DNA of 64,000 nucleotides. Origin: DASWUZ01 sp036401375 (GTDB lineage Bacteria > Acidobacteriota > Terriglobia > Terriglobales > Acidobacteriaceae). This document shows positions 42,145-51,687 of this stretch, in pieces. Made by a program: the position numbers and the translations under genes. The stretch lies in the NCBI GenBank assembly GCA_036401375.1, contig DASWVB010000013.1, forward strand, positions 150,615 through 214,614. Reading direction: 5' to 3'. The first letter of the stretch is position 1, and each line of letters opens with the position of its first letter. The notes under the pieces were generated by a model. It saw nothing but the letters and a program-made list of their open reading frames with translations, was not told where the DNA came from and did not search any database.

Positions 42145-42987
42145 TTGCGAGTCGCCCACACAATCCGCGCTCAGCCGCTGGCGTTCCTGGGAGCAGCCCT
42201 GCTCCTGCTCTTCCTGGGCTGGGCACTCTTTGCGCCGATCATCGCGCCGCACGATCCTGACGCCATCGACCTGAACAGCCGCCTGCTTCCACCCGCTCAC
42301 GGTCACTGGTTCGGCACCGACGAGCTCGGCCGCGACATTTTCTCGCGCATCCTCTTTGGAGCGCGCCTTTCACTACTCGTCGCTGTCTCGGTCGTGGCCT
42401 GCTCACTCGCGATCGGACTGGTTATCGGCGGGCTCGCGGGCTTTTACGGCGGCGCCCTCGATACCGTGCTCAACATCTTCGTGATGAACGCCTTTCTCAC
42501 CCTGCCCGGAATCCTGCTCGCTATCGCCTTCGTAGCGTTCCTCGGTCCGGGGGTCTTCAACCTCATTCTCGCGCTCGCCATTGGAGGTTGGGTCGGCTAC
42601 GCGCGCCTGATCCGCGCACAGGTGCTGGCGGTGCGTGAGTTGGAATTTGTCGAGGCGGCGCGTGCGCTCGGCGCGAGCGATCTACGCATCTTCACGCGGC
42701 ACATCCTGCCTAACATCCTGCAGCCCATTATTGTGCAGTCCGCCATCGGCATGGCTGGAGCAGTTCTGGCGGAGGCGACCCTCAGCTTCCTTGGCCTCGG
42801 TGTGCCACCGCCCACTGCCAGCTGGGGATCGATGCTCAACGACGCACGCTCCCACCTCTTCGACTCACCGCACATGGTCGTCTTTCCCGCGCTTGCCGTT
42901 ATGCTGTGCGTGCTCTCGTTCAACTTCCTGGGCGACGCGCTGCGCGACTATCTGGATCCGAGAACACGCCTCGCCATCGGCATATAA
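42145..42987 (+). CDS. ABC transporter permease, DppC/OppC type
   Basis: A 280-residue permease with six hydrophobic helices. It has the OppC_N segment (PLAFLGAALLLLFLGWALFAPIIAPHDPDAIDL), GHWFGTDELGRDIFSRILFGARLSL and the EAA loop (EFVEAARALGASDLRIFTRHILPN) that docks the ATPase. The C-terminus DALRDYLDPR is typical of DppC. The start is TTG 42145 without a clear ribosome site; the preceding stop in frame is at 42088. The matching DppB-type gene is not adjacent but lies at 44509-45432 on the opposite strand, and no ATPase or binding protein is in the window. Confidence 0.88.
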   Translation: MRVAHTIRAQPLAFLGAALLLLFLGWALFAPIIAPHDPDAIDLNSRLLPPAHGHWFGTDELGRDIFSRILFGARLSLLVAVSVVACSLAIGLVIGGLAGFYGGALDTVLNIFVMNAFLTLPGILLAIAFVAFLGPGVFNLILALAIGGWVGYARLIRAQVLAVRELEFVEAARALGASDLRIFTRHILPNILQPIIVQSAIGMAGAVLAEATLSFLGLGVPPPTASWGSMLNDARSHLFDSPHMVVFPALAVMLCVLSFNFLGDALRDYLDPRTRLAIGI

Positions 42988-43013
42988 CAGTATCCACGCG
43001 ACGAATCCGTCTA

Positions 43014-43033
43014 CTGAGGCTCGACGGCCTCAG
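43014..43033. terminator. Hairpin between convergent dppC-type and trmJ genes
   Basis: CTGAGGC and GCCTCAG form a perfect 7-bp stem around TCGACG, between the two convergent stop codons (42987 and 43041). Likely a shared terminator, without a long T-run. Confidence 0.5.
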
Positions 43034-43040
43034 GCTTGAC

Positions 43041-43814
43041 TCAACCACCATCGTTGCGCAGCTTCCACAGTATTTGCCGCAGCATGCCCAGCATCCGCTC
43101 CGCATCCTGCCGCTCAACGGCGAGCCTCCGCACCAGGCGTCGAACATTTTCCTCTGTGATCAGGGCCTGATCCGGCAGAGTGTAGCCGCTCGCCGCCAGG
43201 CACTCGAGCAGGACTCCTGTGAGCCGCTCAAGCTCAGCCGAACTGGCAAGCTCCGCGGCCTGCGACTGGCCGGCTGCAGCGGTCTCCGCACTAAAAACAG
43301 GGGCAGGACTGACCCGAGCCAGCTCATAGAGGCAAACTGCGACTGCCTGCCCCAGGTTCATCGACGGCTGGCGCGCCCTGGTGGGAATATGCAGCAGCCA
43401 ATGGCAGTGACTCAAGTCCTCGTTCGCCAGCCCGCGCTTCTCGGAGCCAAACAGGAGTGCCGTTCGCGTCGCGGACCTTAGCGCGGAGCCGATCAGCAGG
43501 GCGGCCTCCCGCAGCGGGCGCAGCAGGTGCTGGGGGTCACGCCGGCTACCGGCTGCGGTAGTTCCCACCACCAGCGAACAGTCCGCGACTGCCTCAGCAA
43601 GGGTGGTGAACACCTCCGCCGTGGCAAGCACGTCTTCGGCGCCGACTGCCGAGCGAGCATCGCGAAACGCCACGTCGTAGGGCTGCACGAGCCGCAGAGT
43701 AGATGCACCGAAGTTGCTCATCGCCCGCGCCGCTGCCCCGATATTCAGCGGATTGCGAGGCGCTACCAGCACCACGCACAGCGAGTCGAGTTCAGAGGTC
43801 GAATGCATCGCCAC
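43041..43814 (-). CDS. trmJ: tRNA/rRNA methyltransferase, TrmJ/SpoU type
   Basis: A 257-residue SPOUT methyltransferase. It begins LCVVLVAPRNPLNIGAAARAMSNFGASTLRLVQP, the N-terminal motif of TrmH/TrmJ, and has LLFGSEKRGLANEDLSHCHWLLHIPT and PSMNLGQAVAVCLYEL, the knot motifs 2 and 3 that bind SAM. The C-terminal extension of about 80 residues (LERLTGVLLECLAASGYTLP, ENVRRLVRRLAVERQDAERMLGMLRQI) is as in TrmJ, which 2'-O-methylates position 32 of tRNA. Start ATG 43814 or two codons later. Confidence 0.87.
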   Translation of the reverse strand: MAMHSTSELDSLCVVLVAPRNPLNIGAAARAMSNFGASTLRLVQPYDVAFRDARSAVGAEDVLATAEVFTTLAEAVADCSLVVGTTAAGSRRDPQHLLRPLREAALLIGSALRSATRTALLFGSEKRGLANEDLSHCHWLLHIPTRARQPSMNLGQAVAVCLYELARVSPAPVFSAETAAAGQSQAAELASSAELERLTGVLLECLAASGYTLPDQALITEENVRRLVRRLAVERQDAERMLGMLRQILWKLRNDGG

Positions 43815-43980
43815 GTCTTCGATTCTCGACCCACAACCAGGCGCCGGTTAGGCAGAGCACTAGCAATTTGGAGCAAGGGGTCAGCCCGGCCAGTCAGCAA
43901 CAACGATCCGCGAACCAGCTACTTGAACTGACAAATAGAATGTACCTGCAAGGATACTGATGCGAGGCGAAAGACGAGCA

Positions 43981-44436
43981 ATGCGAATCGGCGTTATCTC
44001 CGACACTCATAACCGCCTCCGTCCGCAGGCGCTTAAGGCGATGGCGGGCGTTGACTTCATCCTGCATGCAGGCGACATTGGAGAGCCCGAGATCTTAGAG
44101 CAACTCCGCAGCCTTGCTCCGGTGGCGGCCATACGGGGCAACACCGACGTGACCGGACCCTGCTCAGCCTTACCTGCCACCGAAGTTGTCGAACTCGCCG
44201 GGCAATCGGTTTACATGCTCCACAGCCTTGCCGAAATCGATCTCGATCCCGAGGCGGCGGGCTTTGCCGCGGTCATCTCAGGCCACACTCACCGGCCGCT
44301 GATCGAGCAAAGAGGCAAGGTCCTCTACCTCAACCCGGGCAGCGCAGGCCCACGGCGATTCTCGCTTCCCGTCTCGCTTGGCTTCCTCACGATCGACGGC
44401 TCAAACCTCCGGGGCGAAACGATGACACTGCTGTAG
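43981..44436 (+). CDS. YfcE/MJ0936-type metallophosphodiesterase
   Basis: A 151-residue single-domain phosphoesterase. MRIGVISDTHNRL, LHAGDIGEPEIL, IRGNTDVTG, SGHTHRPLIEQRGKVLYLNPGSAGPRRF are all present and give the standard dimetal site of YfcE-like enzymes. Physiological substrate is unknown. ATG 43981 is preferred; the frame also opens at ATG 43960. Preceded by a 166-bp gap from trmJ, divergent to it. Confidence 0.87.
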   Translation: MRIGVISDTHNRLRPQALKAMAGVDFILHAGDIGEPEILEQLRSLAPVAAIRGNTDVTGPCSALPATEVVELAGQSVYMLHSLAEIDLDPEAAGFAAVISGHTHRPLIEQRGKVLYLNPGSAGPRRFSLPVSLGFLTIDGSNLRGETMTLL

Positions 44437-44508
44437 AGAGGTGACTGCACGCGTCGACGAGTCAGCCGCCTCGCCCGGTGTGGCAACTCACCGTGAAGGC
44501 TCGCTACG

Positions 44509-45432
44509 TCACCCGCGAATACGCGGATTCGCCACCATATATAGCACGTCGGTAAGCAGGTTCACGAGTACGTAAGTGAGGCCGACCGCGAGGATGCAGC
44601 CCTGCACGAGCGCGTAGTCCCGGTTCGAGATAGCCGACACGGTAAGCCTCCCCACACCGGGCCAGCTGAAGATCGTCTCCGTCACAATCGCGCCCGCGAG
44701 CAGCGCGCCAAACTGCAGACCTACCAGCGTCATCACCGGGATCAGCGCATTGCGCAGCGCATGCTTATAGACCACGGTGCGCTCACTGAGGCCCTTGGCG
44801 CGGGCCGTCCGAATGTAGTCCTGACCAAGCTCCTCGAGCATCGACGTGCGCACCATGCGCGTCAGGATCGCTGCCAGTGAGACTCCCATGGTGACCGCCG
44901 GCAGCACCAGGTGGTCCAGCCCGCCGGCGCCTGAGACCGGCAGCCAGCCCAGCTTGATCGACAGCAGCAGCATGAGGATGGGCCCGAGCGCCAGCCCCGG
45001 AAACGAGAGCCCCAACAGGCTTACCACGCCCAGCACGTTGTCCTGCCAAAGCCCTCGATGCACCGCCGCATGTACCCCCGCGGGAATCGAAATCAGCAGC
45101 CCCAGCAGCAGCGCCGCCATTGTCAGCTCGACGGTGTAGGGGTAGCGCGCCAGCACAATATGTGCGACTGAATCGTTCAGCCGCAGCGAGCGGCCAAGAT
45201 CGCCATGCAGCACTCCACGCCAGTAGTGCAGGTATTGCTGCAGGGGCGGCACATCGAGACCGTAGGCGTGGCGCAGCGACTCGATATCGGCCGTCGAGGC
45301 GCCCTCACCAAGCATCTGCTGCACGGGGTCTCCAGGCACCAGGTGGATCAGCAGAAACACCAGCGAGACTACCAGCCAGATTACCGGAATGGTGTAAAGA
45401 ACTCTGCTGAGCAGTGCGCGTAACACCGTCAC
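44509..45432 (-). CDS. ABC transporter permease, DppB/OppB type
   Basis: A 307-residue permease. The N-terminus LLSRVLYTIPVIWLVVSLVFLLIHLVPGDPV is the DppB signature, and the EAA loop (LGQDYIRTARAKGLSERTVVYKHALRNALIPVMT) and final NLLTDVLYMVANPRIR are conserved. Start GTG 45432 overlaps the stop of the CorC-like gene by 4 nt (GTGA), so the two are translated together although functionally unrelated. It is the natural partner of the DppC-type protein at 42145-42987, which is encoded on the other strand. Confidence 0.88.
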   Translation of the reverse strand: MTVLRALLSRVLYTIPVIWLVVSLVFLLIHLVPGDPVQQMLGEGASTADIESLRHAYGLDVPPLQQYLHYWRGVLHGDLGRSLRLNDSVAHIVLARYPYTVELTMAALLLGLLISIPAGVHAAVHRGLWQDNVLGVVSLLGLSFPGLALGPILMLLLSIKLGWLPVSGAGGLDHLVLPAVTMGVSLAAILTRMVRTSMLEELGQDYIRTARAKGLSERTVVYKHALRNALIPVMTLVGLQFGALLAGAIVTETIFSWPGVGRLTVSAISNRDYALVQGCILAVGLTYVLVNLLTDVLYMVANPRIRG

Positions 45433-47075
45433 TGCGTCTTTGCCGCCTTAGCCGCAGCTTCACCAGCCTTCGCAGATACCGGTTCGGCGAATCCAGAGGT
45501 CGCGCTCGGCGATCCAACGGCGGCGGACTTGAGAGGCAGAGCACCGGCGTCTGAACGTGCTCCCCAATTCGCCCGCCCGGGCGCGGAGAGAAACGATTCG
45601 ACGCGGCTTCCTGAGCTCGCCCGTCGCCCCTTTACCACTCCAGCGCCGAGCTCAGCCCGGCCCGAGCCAGGCCAGCTGCGCCTCCCATCTCCGGCAAGCG
45701 AGGTCAAAGGCAACTGCTCAGCGCCTGCGGAGACGCCGTCCTCGATCTTCTCCACGCTGACCTTGCTGATCCGGTTCCCCGTCATCTCGACCACTGTGAG
45801 CCGGCGTCCCTCGAAATCGACGTGCTCCTGCGCCTTGGGAATAGCGCCCAGCCGGGTCAGGATGAAGCCGGCCAGGGTCTCGATCCCGCCGTCCCTGGGC
45901 AGCCGCCAGTTCATCTGCTTTTCCAGGTCGCGCAGGTTCACACTGCCATCCAGCAGCAGCGCACCAGACGCAGAGGTAAGCACCGTCTTCGCCGCCACAT
46001 CGAACTCGTCCTCGACCTCACCGACGAGCTGCTCGATGGCATCCTCGACGGTCACCAGCCCAACTGTCGAGCCGTACTCGTCCACCACGATCGCCATGTG
46101 ACGACGCCGCTGCTGGAAGTCCTGCAGCAGATCGAGCACCGGCTTCGTCTCGGGGACCACCAGCGGCTTACGCATGACCTGGCTCAGCCGAAGCTCGCTG
46201 AAGGGCGCTCCATCGAAGCGCGTCCGGGCCGTCGTCCTGAAGTGCATCAGCCTCGCCACGTCCTTTGAATAGACGATACCGACAATGAACTCCGGCCCCT
46301 GCACCGGATCGTAGACCGGGATGCGCGAATGCATCTCCTCGACCACCCGAGCGCTCGCCTCCTCGATCAGCATGTCGGAGGGCAGCGAGAAGATCGCCTG
46401 GCGGGGCGTCATGATCTCGCGGGTTGGAATATGGTCGGACTCGACTGCCCGGTGAATGAGCGCTTCCTGCAGCTCCGGCAGCATCCCTGAGCGCCGCGCC
46501 GCGGTCGCAATCAACTTGAGCTCCTCGGGCGAGTGCGCCGACCCCTCGGCACTCAACGGTGCGCGAAACAGCTGCAGCACCAGCTTCGCCGACTCATTCA
46601 TGAAGCGGACCGCCGGCCTGGTCACGCTGATGAAGAGGTCCATCGGACCTGCTACTGCAACGGCCAGCTGCTCCGCCTTGCGGAGGGCCAGCGACTTTGG
46701 CACCAGCTCGCCCAGCAGCACGTGCAGATACGTGATGAAGGCGAAGGCAATCGGCACCGCGATGGTATGCGCATAGATCGTTGCGTGAGGCACTCCGGCC
46801 AGCCAGCCCTCAAAGAGGGCCGCGACGACGGGCTCCCCGATCCAGCCAAGGGCCAGGCTGCAGAGGGTAACGCCAAACTGCACCGCCGGCAGGAAGTCGT
46901 CGAGATGCTGCTGCAGCCGGAGCACCGCGCGCGCCCCCGGGCGGCCCTGCGCGATCAGCTGCTCGATGCGCGTCTTCCGCACACTCACCAGCGCAAACTC
47001 GGCCGCGACAAAGAAGCCGTTTGCGAGGATCAGCATCGCGACCGAAACCATTTTGAAGAGCAGTAGCCCCAGCAT
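45429..47075 (-). CDS. CNNM/CorC-type (hemolysin-related) membrane transporter
   Basis: A 548-residue protein. Residues 1-190 are a DUF21/CNNM membrane domain (MLILANGFFVAAEFALVSVRKTRIEQLIAQG, FGVTLCSLALGWIGEP, LVPKSLALRKAEQLA). Then a CBS pair (IPTREIMTPRQAIFSLP, SRIPVYDP, SQVMRKPLVVPETKPVLDLLQDFQQ, HMAIVVDEYGSTVGLVTVEDA), and a CorC_HlyC domain (LEKQMNWRLPRDGGIETLAGFILTRLG). Family members move or sense Mg2+/Co2+. The last 110 residues are Ser/Ala/Gly/Arg-rich low complexity, longer than the usual family end. Coupled to the downstream DppB-type gene. Confidence 0.88.
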   Translation of the reverse strand: MLGLLLFKMVSVAMLILANGFFVAAEFALVSVRKTRIEQLIAQGRPGARAVLRLQQHLDDFLPAVQFGVTLCSLALGWIGEPVVAALFEGWLAGVPHATIYAHTIAVPIAFAFITYLHVLLGELVPKSLALRKAEQLAVAVAGPMDLFISVTRPAVRFMNESAKLVLQLFRAPLSAEGSAHSPEELKLIATAARRSGMLPELQEALIHRAVESDHIPTREIMTPRQAIFSLPSDMLIEEASARVVEEMHSRIPVYDPVQGPEFIVGIVYSKDVARLMHFRTTARTRFDGAPFSELRLSQVMRKPLVVPETKPVLDLLQDFQQRRRHMAIVVDEYGSTVGLVTVEDAIEQLVGEVEDEFDVAAKTVLTSASGALLLDGSVNLRDLEKQMNWRLPRDGGIETLAGFILTRLGAIPKAQEHVDFEGRRLTVVEMTGNRISKVSVEKIEDGVSAGAEQLPLTSLAGDGRRSWPGSGRAELGAGVVKGRRASSGSRVESFLSAPGRANWGARSDAGALPLKSAAVGSPSATSGFAEPVSAKAGEAAAKAAKTQ

Positions 47076-47251
47076 TCAGCCCCGACCCCAACCCTCAAGT
47101 TTAGCTGATTTTAACTTTGGAACCGCTGCGCCGGGACCTGCGTATCCTGTAACTGTGAACAAGGACGTAATCGCACTCCCCGCCTCCCCGGATTCCAGAA
47201 CAGCCGCTTTGGCGGCTACGACAGCAGGCAACGACAAACAGGAGAGGCCCT

Positions 47252-48457
47252 TTGGCTACGCGTAAAGGAATCCGTTGGTGGGTGTGGGCGATCATCGCCC
47301 TTGTAGTCGTCCTGCTGGTCGGCTCGGTCGTCGCTGTCAAGGTGATGGCCAGCAGCAATCACGTCGACCCCAGCAGGATCGCGAAGGTCACACGGGGAGA
47401 CATCGCCAAGAGTGTGATCGCCACCGGCAAGATCCAGCCGATCACCAAGGTCGAGCTCAAATCGAAGGCCAGCGGCATCGTAGAAAAGCTTTATGTGGAC
47501 ATCAATCAGAACGTCCGCAAGGGACAGGTACTCGCCCAGCTCGACCAGCAGGAGATACTCGCCCAGGTCGCCGCACAGAAGGCCCAGCTCAACGCCGCCG
47601 AGGCCAACGTCTCGACCTTCCAGGCGAACATCGCAGCCGACCGGGTAAACTCCGAGGCGCCCGACCTGCCGATGTACAAGTCGACGCTCGAGCGCAACCG
47701 TGCGATGCAGAAGGAGGGGGTCGTCTCGCTGCAGGCGCTCGACGATGCCAACCGCAACTACATGGCGGCAGTGAACAAGCGCGATACGTCTTACGCGGCC
47801 ATCTCCGTTGACCAGGCCAAGCTGCGGCAGGCGGAGGCGCAGGTCGCCCAAAACCGCGCCAGCCTCAACCAGCTACAGGAGCAGCTCAGCTACACCACTT
47901 TGACCTCGCCCATGGATGGCGAAATCCTCTCTCGCGACGTAGAGCTCGGCGACGCGGTCAGTTCCATCCTCGTCCTCGGATCGACGGCCACCCTCGTCAT
48001 GACCATCGGCGACACTACCCAGGTCTACGTGCAGGGTAAGGTCGATGAGGCTGACATCGGCAGCGTTTACATGAATCAGCCCGCACGCATCAAGGTTGAG
48101 TCCTTCCGCGATAAGGTCTTCAACGGGCGGGTGACCAAGATCGCCCCCCTGGGGGTCGAAAAGGACAACGTGACCACCTTTGAGGTGAGGGTCTCGATCG
48201 ACAACCCGACCGGCGAACTCAAGGCAAACATGACGGCCAACGCCGAAATCCTGATCGAGGAGCATAAGGACAAGCTCTCCGTGCCGGAACAGGCCATCGT
48301 CTACGACAACCAGAAGAACGCCTTCGCCATGGTCCCTGACCCCAAGCAGAAGGACGGCCAGCGCAAGGTTCCCGTCCAGGTCGGCATCTCGAACGGCAGC
48401 AAGACAGAGATTGTGAGCGGTCTCAGGGAAGGCGACTCGGTCGTCTTGCAGCAATGA
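47252..48457 (+). CDS. RND/MacA-type periplasmic adaptor (HlyD family)
   Basis: A 401-residue membrane-fusion protein. One N-terminal membrane helix (WWVWAIIALVVVLLVGSVVAVKV), a lipoyl half-motif (GDIAKSVIATGKIQPITKVELKSKASGIVEKLYVD), a coiled-coil hairpin (residues about 105-215), the second half-motif (TTLTSPMDGEILSRDVELGD), and beta-barrel/membrane-proximal parts (FEVRVSIDNPTGELKANMTANAEI). This is MacA-like. Start TTG 47252 has GGAGAGG 4 nt upstream. No MacB permease or TolC gene lies next to it, so its partners must be elsewhere. Confidence 0.87.
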   Translation: MATRKGIRWWVWAIIALVVVLLVGSVVAVKVMASSNHVDPSRIAKVTRGDIAKSVIATGKIQPITKVELKSKASGIVEKLYVDINQNVRKGQVLAQLDQQEILAQVAAQKAQLNAAEANVSTFQANIAADRVNSEAPDLPMYKSTLERNRAMQKEGVVSLQALDDANRNYMAAVNKRDTSYAAISVDQAKLRQAEAQVAQNRASLNQLQEQLSYTTLTSPMDGEILSRDVELGDAVSSILVLGSTATLVMTIGDTTQVYVQGKVDEADIGSVYMNQPARIKVESFRDKVFNGRVTKIAPLGVEKDNVTTFEVRVSIDNPTGELKANMTANAEILIEEHKDKLSVPEQAIVYDNQKNAFAMVPDPKQKDGQRKVPVQVGISNGSKTEIVSGLREGDSVVLQQ

Positions 48458-48508
48458 TCCATCACGGGCGCTCTAATTGCCCAATTTATACGGCCACTGG
48501 AGACGAAG

Positions 48509-49384
48509 ATGAAAGGACGAACGATGCACCTCCGCTCAAGATTCGCGATCACATCGGCCCTGCTGCTGCTTCCCTCTCTCGCGCTCGCTGCTGAGGGTAC
48601 CTTCGACCGCACACTCAACGTCAGCGGCGCCACCTACCTCTCGGTCGCTACCGGCTCAGGAAACATCCATCTGTCGCCCGGCTCAGACAGTCAGGTCCAC
48701 ATCAAGGGTCACGTCAAGTCAGGCTCCAGATCGAACTGGCCCTTAGGCGGCGGTTCGCTGGAAGAGCAGGTCAGGGAGATCGTCGATCATCCGCCTATCG
48801 AGCAGCAGGGCAGCTCGATCAAGATCGGCAGGCACACCGAGCGGCTCAACAACATTTCCATCGACTACGACATCACCCTGCCGGCCGGCGGCGAGGTCGA
48901 GGCGACCTCAGGCTCGGGTGACGTTCGGGTGGAGCGGATCAGCGGCGGAGTCAAAGTCGAGACCGGCTCCGGGGGTATTGAGGCGTCCGAGATCGGCGGC
49001 CTTGTCTCTCTGGAGACGGGTTCAGGGGACATCCGCGCGGGCCTGGCGAACGCCCGGGATGTCAAGGCCCACACCGGCAGCGGCAACCTGCGGCTCGGGA
49101 ACGTGCAGGGCCCCCTACGAGCCGATACCGGTTCGGGCAACATCGACATAAGCGGCAAACCGTCTTCCAGCTGGAAGCTCGAAGCAGGCTCCGGCAGTGT
49201 TACGCTCAACACCGGCCAGTCGCACTTCACACTCGATGCAGAGACCGGCTCTGGCGACGTACACAGCGACCCGCCGCTGTTGACGCACGGCTCGCAGGAG
49301 CATGGCCACATCAGCGGAGACGTCAATGGCGGCGGCCCGATGGTGCGCATCGAAACCGGCTCGGGGGATATTGCTATCCACTAA
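48509..49384 (+). CDS. Exported DUF4097-type beta-helix protein with GSG repeats
   Basis: A 291-residue protein with a signal peptide (RFAITSALLLLPSLALA). The rest is built of about nine repeats with an (E/D/T)-x-GSG-(D/N/G) core, such as TSGSGDVRVERISGGVKV, ETGSGGIEASEIGGLVSL, ETGSGDIRAGLAN, HTGSGNLRLGNVQGPLR and DTGSGNIDISG, 15-20 residues apart, ending ETGSGDIAIH. This is the DUF4097/adhesin-like right-handed beta-helix layout. Role unknown. It follows the adaptor gene by 51 nt and has GGAGACG before ATG 48509; it may be co-transcribed. Confidence 0.82.
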   Translation: MKGRTMHLRSRFAITSALLLLPSLALAAEGTFDRTLNVSGATYLSVATGSGNIHLSPGSDSQVHIKGHVKSGSRSNWPLGGGSLEEQVREIVDHPPIEQQGSSIKIGRHTERLNNISIDYDITLPAGGEVEATSGSGDVRVERISGGVKVETGSGGIEASEIGGLVSLETGSGDIRAGLANARDVKAHTGSGNLRLGNVQGPLRADTGSGNIDISGKPSSSWKLEAGSGSVTLNTGQSHFTLDAETGSGDVHSDPPLLTHGSQEHGHISGDVNGGGPMVRIETGSGDIAIH

Positions 49385-49517
49385 CCCTCTGCAATTTTAA
49401 AGATGACCTGAGGCGCCGTGCTCAGATAAGGCTCGGGCGCCCCATTCATCGCGTCCCTGGATGACCGGAAATGCAAAAGAGCGGAACCTACTCAACCTAG
49501 CTCACCCTAGCTCACCG

Positions 49518-51506
49518 CTAAGAAAACAAAAATTCCTTGGTACGAAGCTCCCTTATCGTGTCCCGCAGCTTGGCCGCTTTTTCAAATTCAAATTTCTTGG
49601 CCGACTCCCGCATGTCCGACTCGAGCTTTGAGATGTAATCGTTCAGCGCCGCCTGGCTGTTGAACTCCGGCACGCCGTCCTTCTCATCGGTCATGTCCGC
49701 GTACTCAGCCTTCAGGATGTGCACCAGCGACATGTCGATATCCCGGATGATCGAGGTGGGCGTGATCCCGTTCTCCTCGTTGTAGGTGCGCTGCGTGGCC
49801 CGCCGGCGATCGGTCTCATCGATGGCCTGCCGCATCGAGTCCGTCATCTTATCGCCGTAGAGGATCGCACGCCCATTGATGTTGCGCGCGGCGCGCCCGA
49901 TGGTCTGGATCAGCGATCCTGAGCTCCGCAGAAAGCCTTCTTTATCCGCATCGAGGATCGCCACCAGGGAAACCTCCGGCAGATCGAGCCCCTCGCGCAG
50001 CAGGTTAATGCCAATCAGCACGTCGTACTCCCCCTTGCGCAGATCGCGCAGTATCCTGATCCGCTCCAGGGTCTCGATCTCAGAGTGCATGTACCGGCAG
50101 CGCACTCCGACCTCGGTGTAGTAGCCAGCGAGGTCCTCCGCCATGCGCTTGGTCAGCGTCGTCACGAGTACCCGCTCGTTCTTCGCGGCGCGGTCTCGAA
50201 TCTCGGCCAGGAGGTCGTCGATCTGCCCCCGCACCGGCCTGATCTCGATCTCAGGATCGACCAGCCCCGTCGGGCGAATGATCTGCTCAACCACTACGCC
50301 CGCCGACTTGGTCAGCTCATAGGGGCCGGGCGTGGCCGAGACGTAGATCGTCTGTCCCACCCGCGACTCAAATTCCTCGAATTTCAGGGGGCGATTATCC
50401 ATGGCCGAGGGCAGGCGGAAGCCGTAGTCGACCAGGTTCTGCTTGCGCGAACGGTCCCCATGCCACATTCCGTGAATCTGCGGAACCGTCACATGCGATT
50501 CGTCCACGAACACGAGAAAGTCGCGGGGGAAGTAGTCCAGCAGAGTAGGTGGCGGCTCGCCCGGCAGACGTCCCGAAAAATGCCGCGAATAATTTTCGAT
50601 ACCGTGGCAGTAGCCCATCGACTTGATCATCTCGAGATCAAAACGTGTTCGCTGGTGCACCCTCTGCGACTCCACCAGCCGCCCCTGCGACTCGAGGTCC
50701 TTCTCCCACCACTCCAACTCGGCCAGGATCGAATCCATGGCCGTGCGCTTGCGCTCAGGCTGCACGACGTAGTGCGACTTGGGATAGATCGGCAGCCGGG
50801 CATACTTCTGCTTCACCGTGCCGAAGAGTGGATCGATCTGCGACAGCGAGTCGATCTCGTCGCCGAACAATTCGATGCGGTAGGCATTCTCGTCATAGGT
50901 GGGATAGACCTCGATCACATCGCCGCGCACCCTGAACGTTCCGCGCCGGAAGTCGGCCTCGTTGCGCTCATACAGTATCTCGACGAGGCGCCGCGTGATG
51001 TCCTCGCGCCGAATCCGCTGGCCCTTCTCGAGCAGCAGCAGCATGCCGTAGTAGGCCTCCGGCGACCCGAGGCCATAGATGCACGACACGGAAGAGACGA
51101 TGATCGCGTCGCGCCGCTCAAACAAGGTACGGGTCGCCGACAGCCGCAGCTTGTCGAGCTCTTCGTTGATGGTCGCCTCTTTTTCAATGTAGAGGTCCCC
51201 GGACGGGATGTAAGCCTCGGGCTGATAGTAGTCGTAGTAGGAGACAAAATATTCGACCGCATTGCCCGGAAAGAACTGCTTGAACTCGTGGTAGAGCTGC
51301 GCCGCGAGGGTCTTGTTATGAGCGAGAATCAGCGCGGGCCGGTTTAGCTCCGCAATGATCTTGGCGACGGTGAAGGTCTTGCCCGATCCGGTCACGCCAA
51401 GCAGAGTCTGGTGCTGCTCTCCGGCGGCCAGTCCGGCAACAAGCTCGCCGATCGCGCGGCCCTGGTCTCCGCGCGGCTGATAGTCACTCACTAGCTGAAA
51501 ATCCAT
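49518..51506 (-). CDS. uvrB: Excinuclease ABC subunit UvrB
   Basis: A 662-residue DNA-repair helicase-like protein. It begins MDFQLVSDYQPRGDQGRAI, followed by LGVTGSGKTFT (Walker A), YYDYYQPEAYIP (beta-hairpin that clamps DNA), FVDESHVT, GQTIYVSATPGPYE, LVTTLTKRMAEDL, LREGLDLPEVSLVAILDADKEGFLRS and LIQTIGRAARN. The C-terminal UVR motif (LESDMRESAKKFEFEKAAKLRDTI) binds UvrC. All helicase motifs are intact. ATG 51506 is preferred; an in-frame TTG lies 12 nt upstream. A gene alone on this strand, with the HAD gene upstream at 181 bp. Confidence 0.95.
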   Translation of the reverse strand: MDFQLVSDYQPRGDQGRAIGELVAGLAAGEQHQTLLGVTGSGKTFTVAKIIAELNRPALILAHNKTLAAQLYHEFKQFFPGNAVEYFVSYYDYYQPEAYIPSGDLYIEKEATINEELDKLRLSATRTLFERRDAIIVSSVSCIYGLGSPEAYYGMLLLLEKGQRIRREDITRRLVEILYERNEADFRRGTFRVRGDVIEVYPTYDENAYRIELFGDEIDSLSQIDPLFGTVKQKYARLPIYPKSHYVVQPERKRTAMDSILAELEWWEKDLESQGRLVESQRVHQRTRFDLEMIKSMGYCHGIENYSRHFSGRLPGEPPPTLLDYFPRDFLVFVDESHVTVPQIHGMWHGDRSRKQNLVDYGFRLPSAMDNRPLKFEEFESRVGQTIYVSATPGPYELTKSAGVVVEQIIRPTGLVDPEIEIRPVRGQIDDLLAEIRDRAAKNERVLVTTLTKRMAEDLAGYYTEVGVRCRYMHSEIETLERIRILRDLRKGEYDVLIGINLLREGLDLPEVSLVAILDADKEGFLRSSGSLIQTIGRAARNINGRAILYGDKMTDSMRQAIDETDRRRATQRTYNEENGITPTSIIRDIDMSLVHILKAEYADMTDEKDGVPEFNSQAALNDYISKLESDMRESAKKFEFEKAAKLRDTIRELRTKEFLFS

Positions 51507-51687
51507 CCGTGGCCCCAATGCTCATGGTAAACGAAGGGCGAAGATTCAGCGAACGTGCAACGGCTTGCCTTAGATGGTTCCTCGGCTTGCCATGCTTGCA
51601 ATTGCTTTAGTTCGCCATTCGCTTGGATGTTTAAAGCGCACGCTGCCTTTTTTGGTTCCGGCGAGCCGGGTCGCTGGCTCTGCTCCC

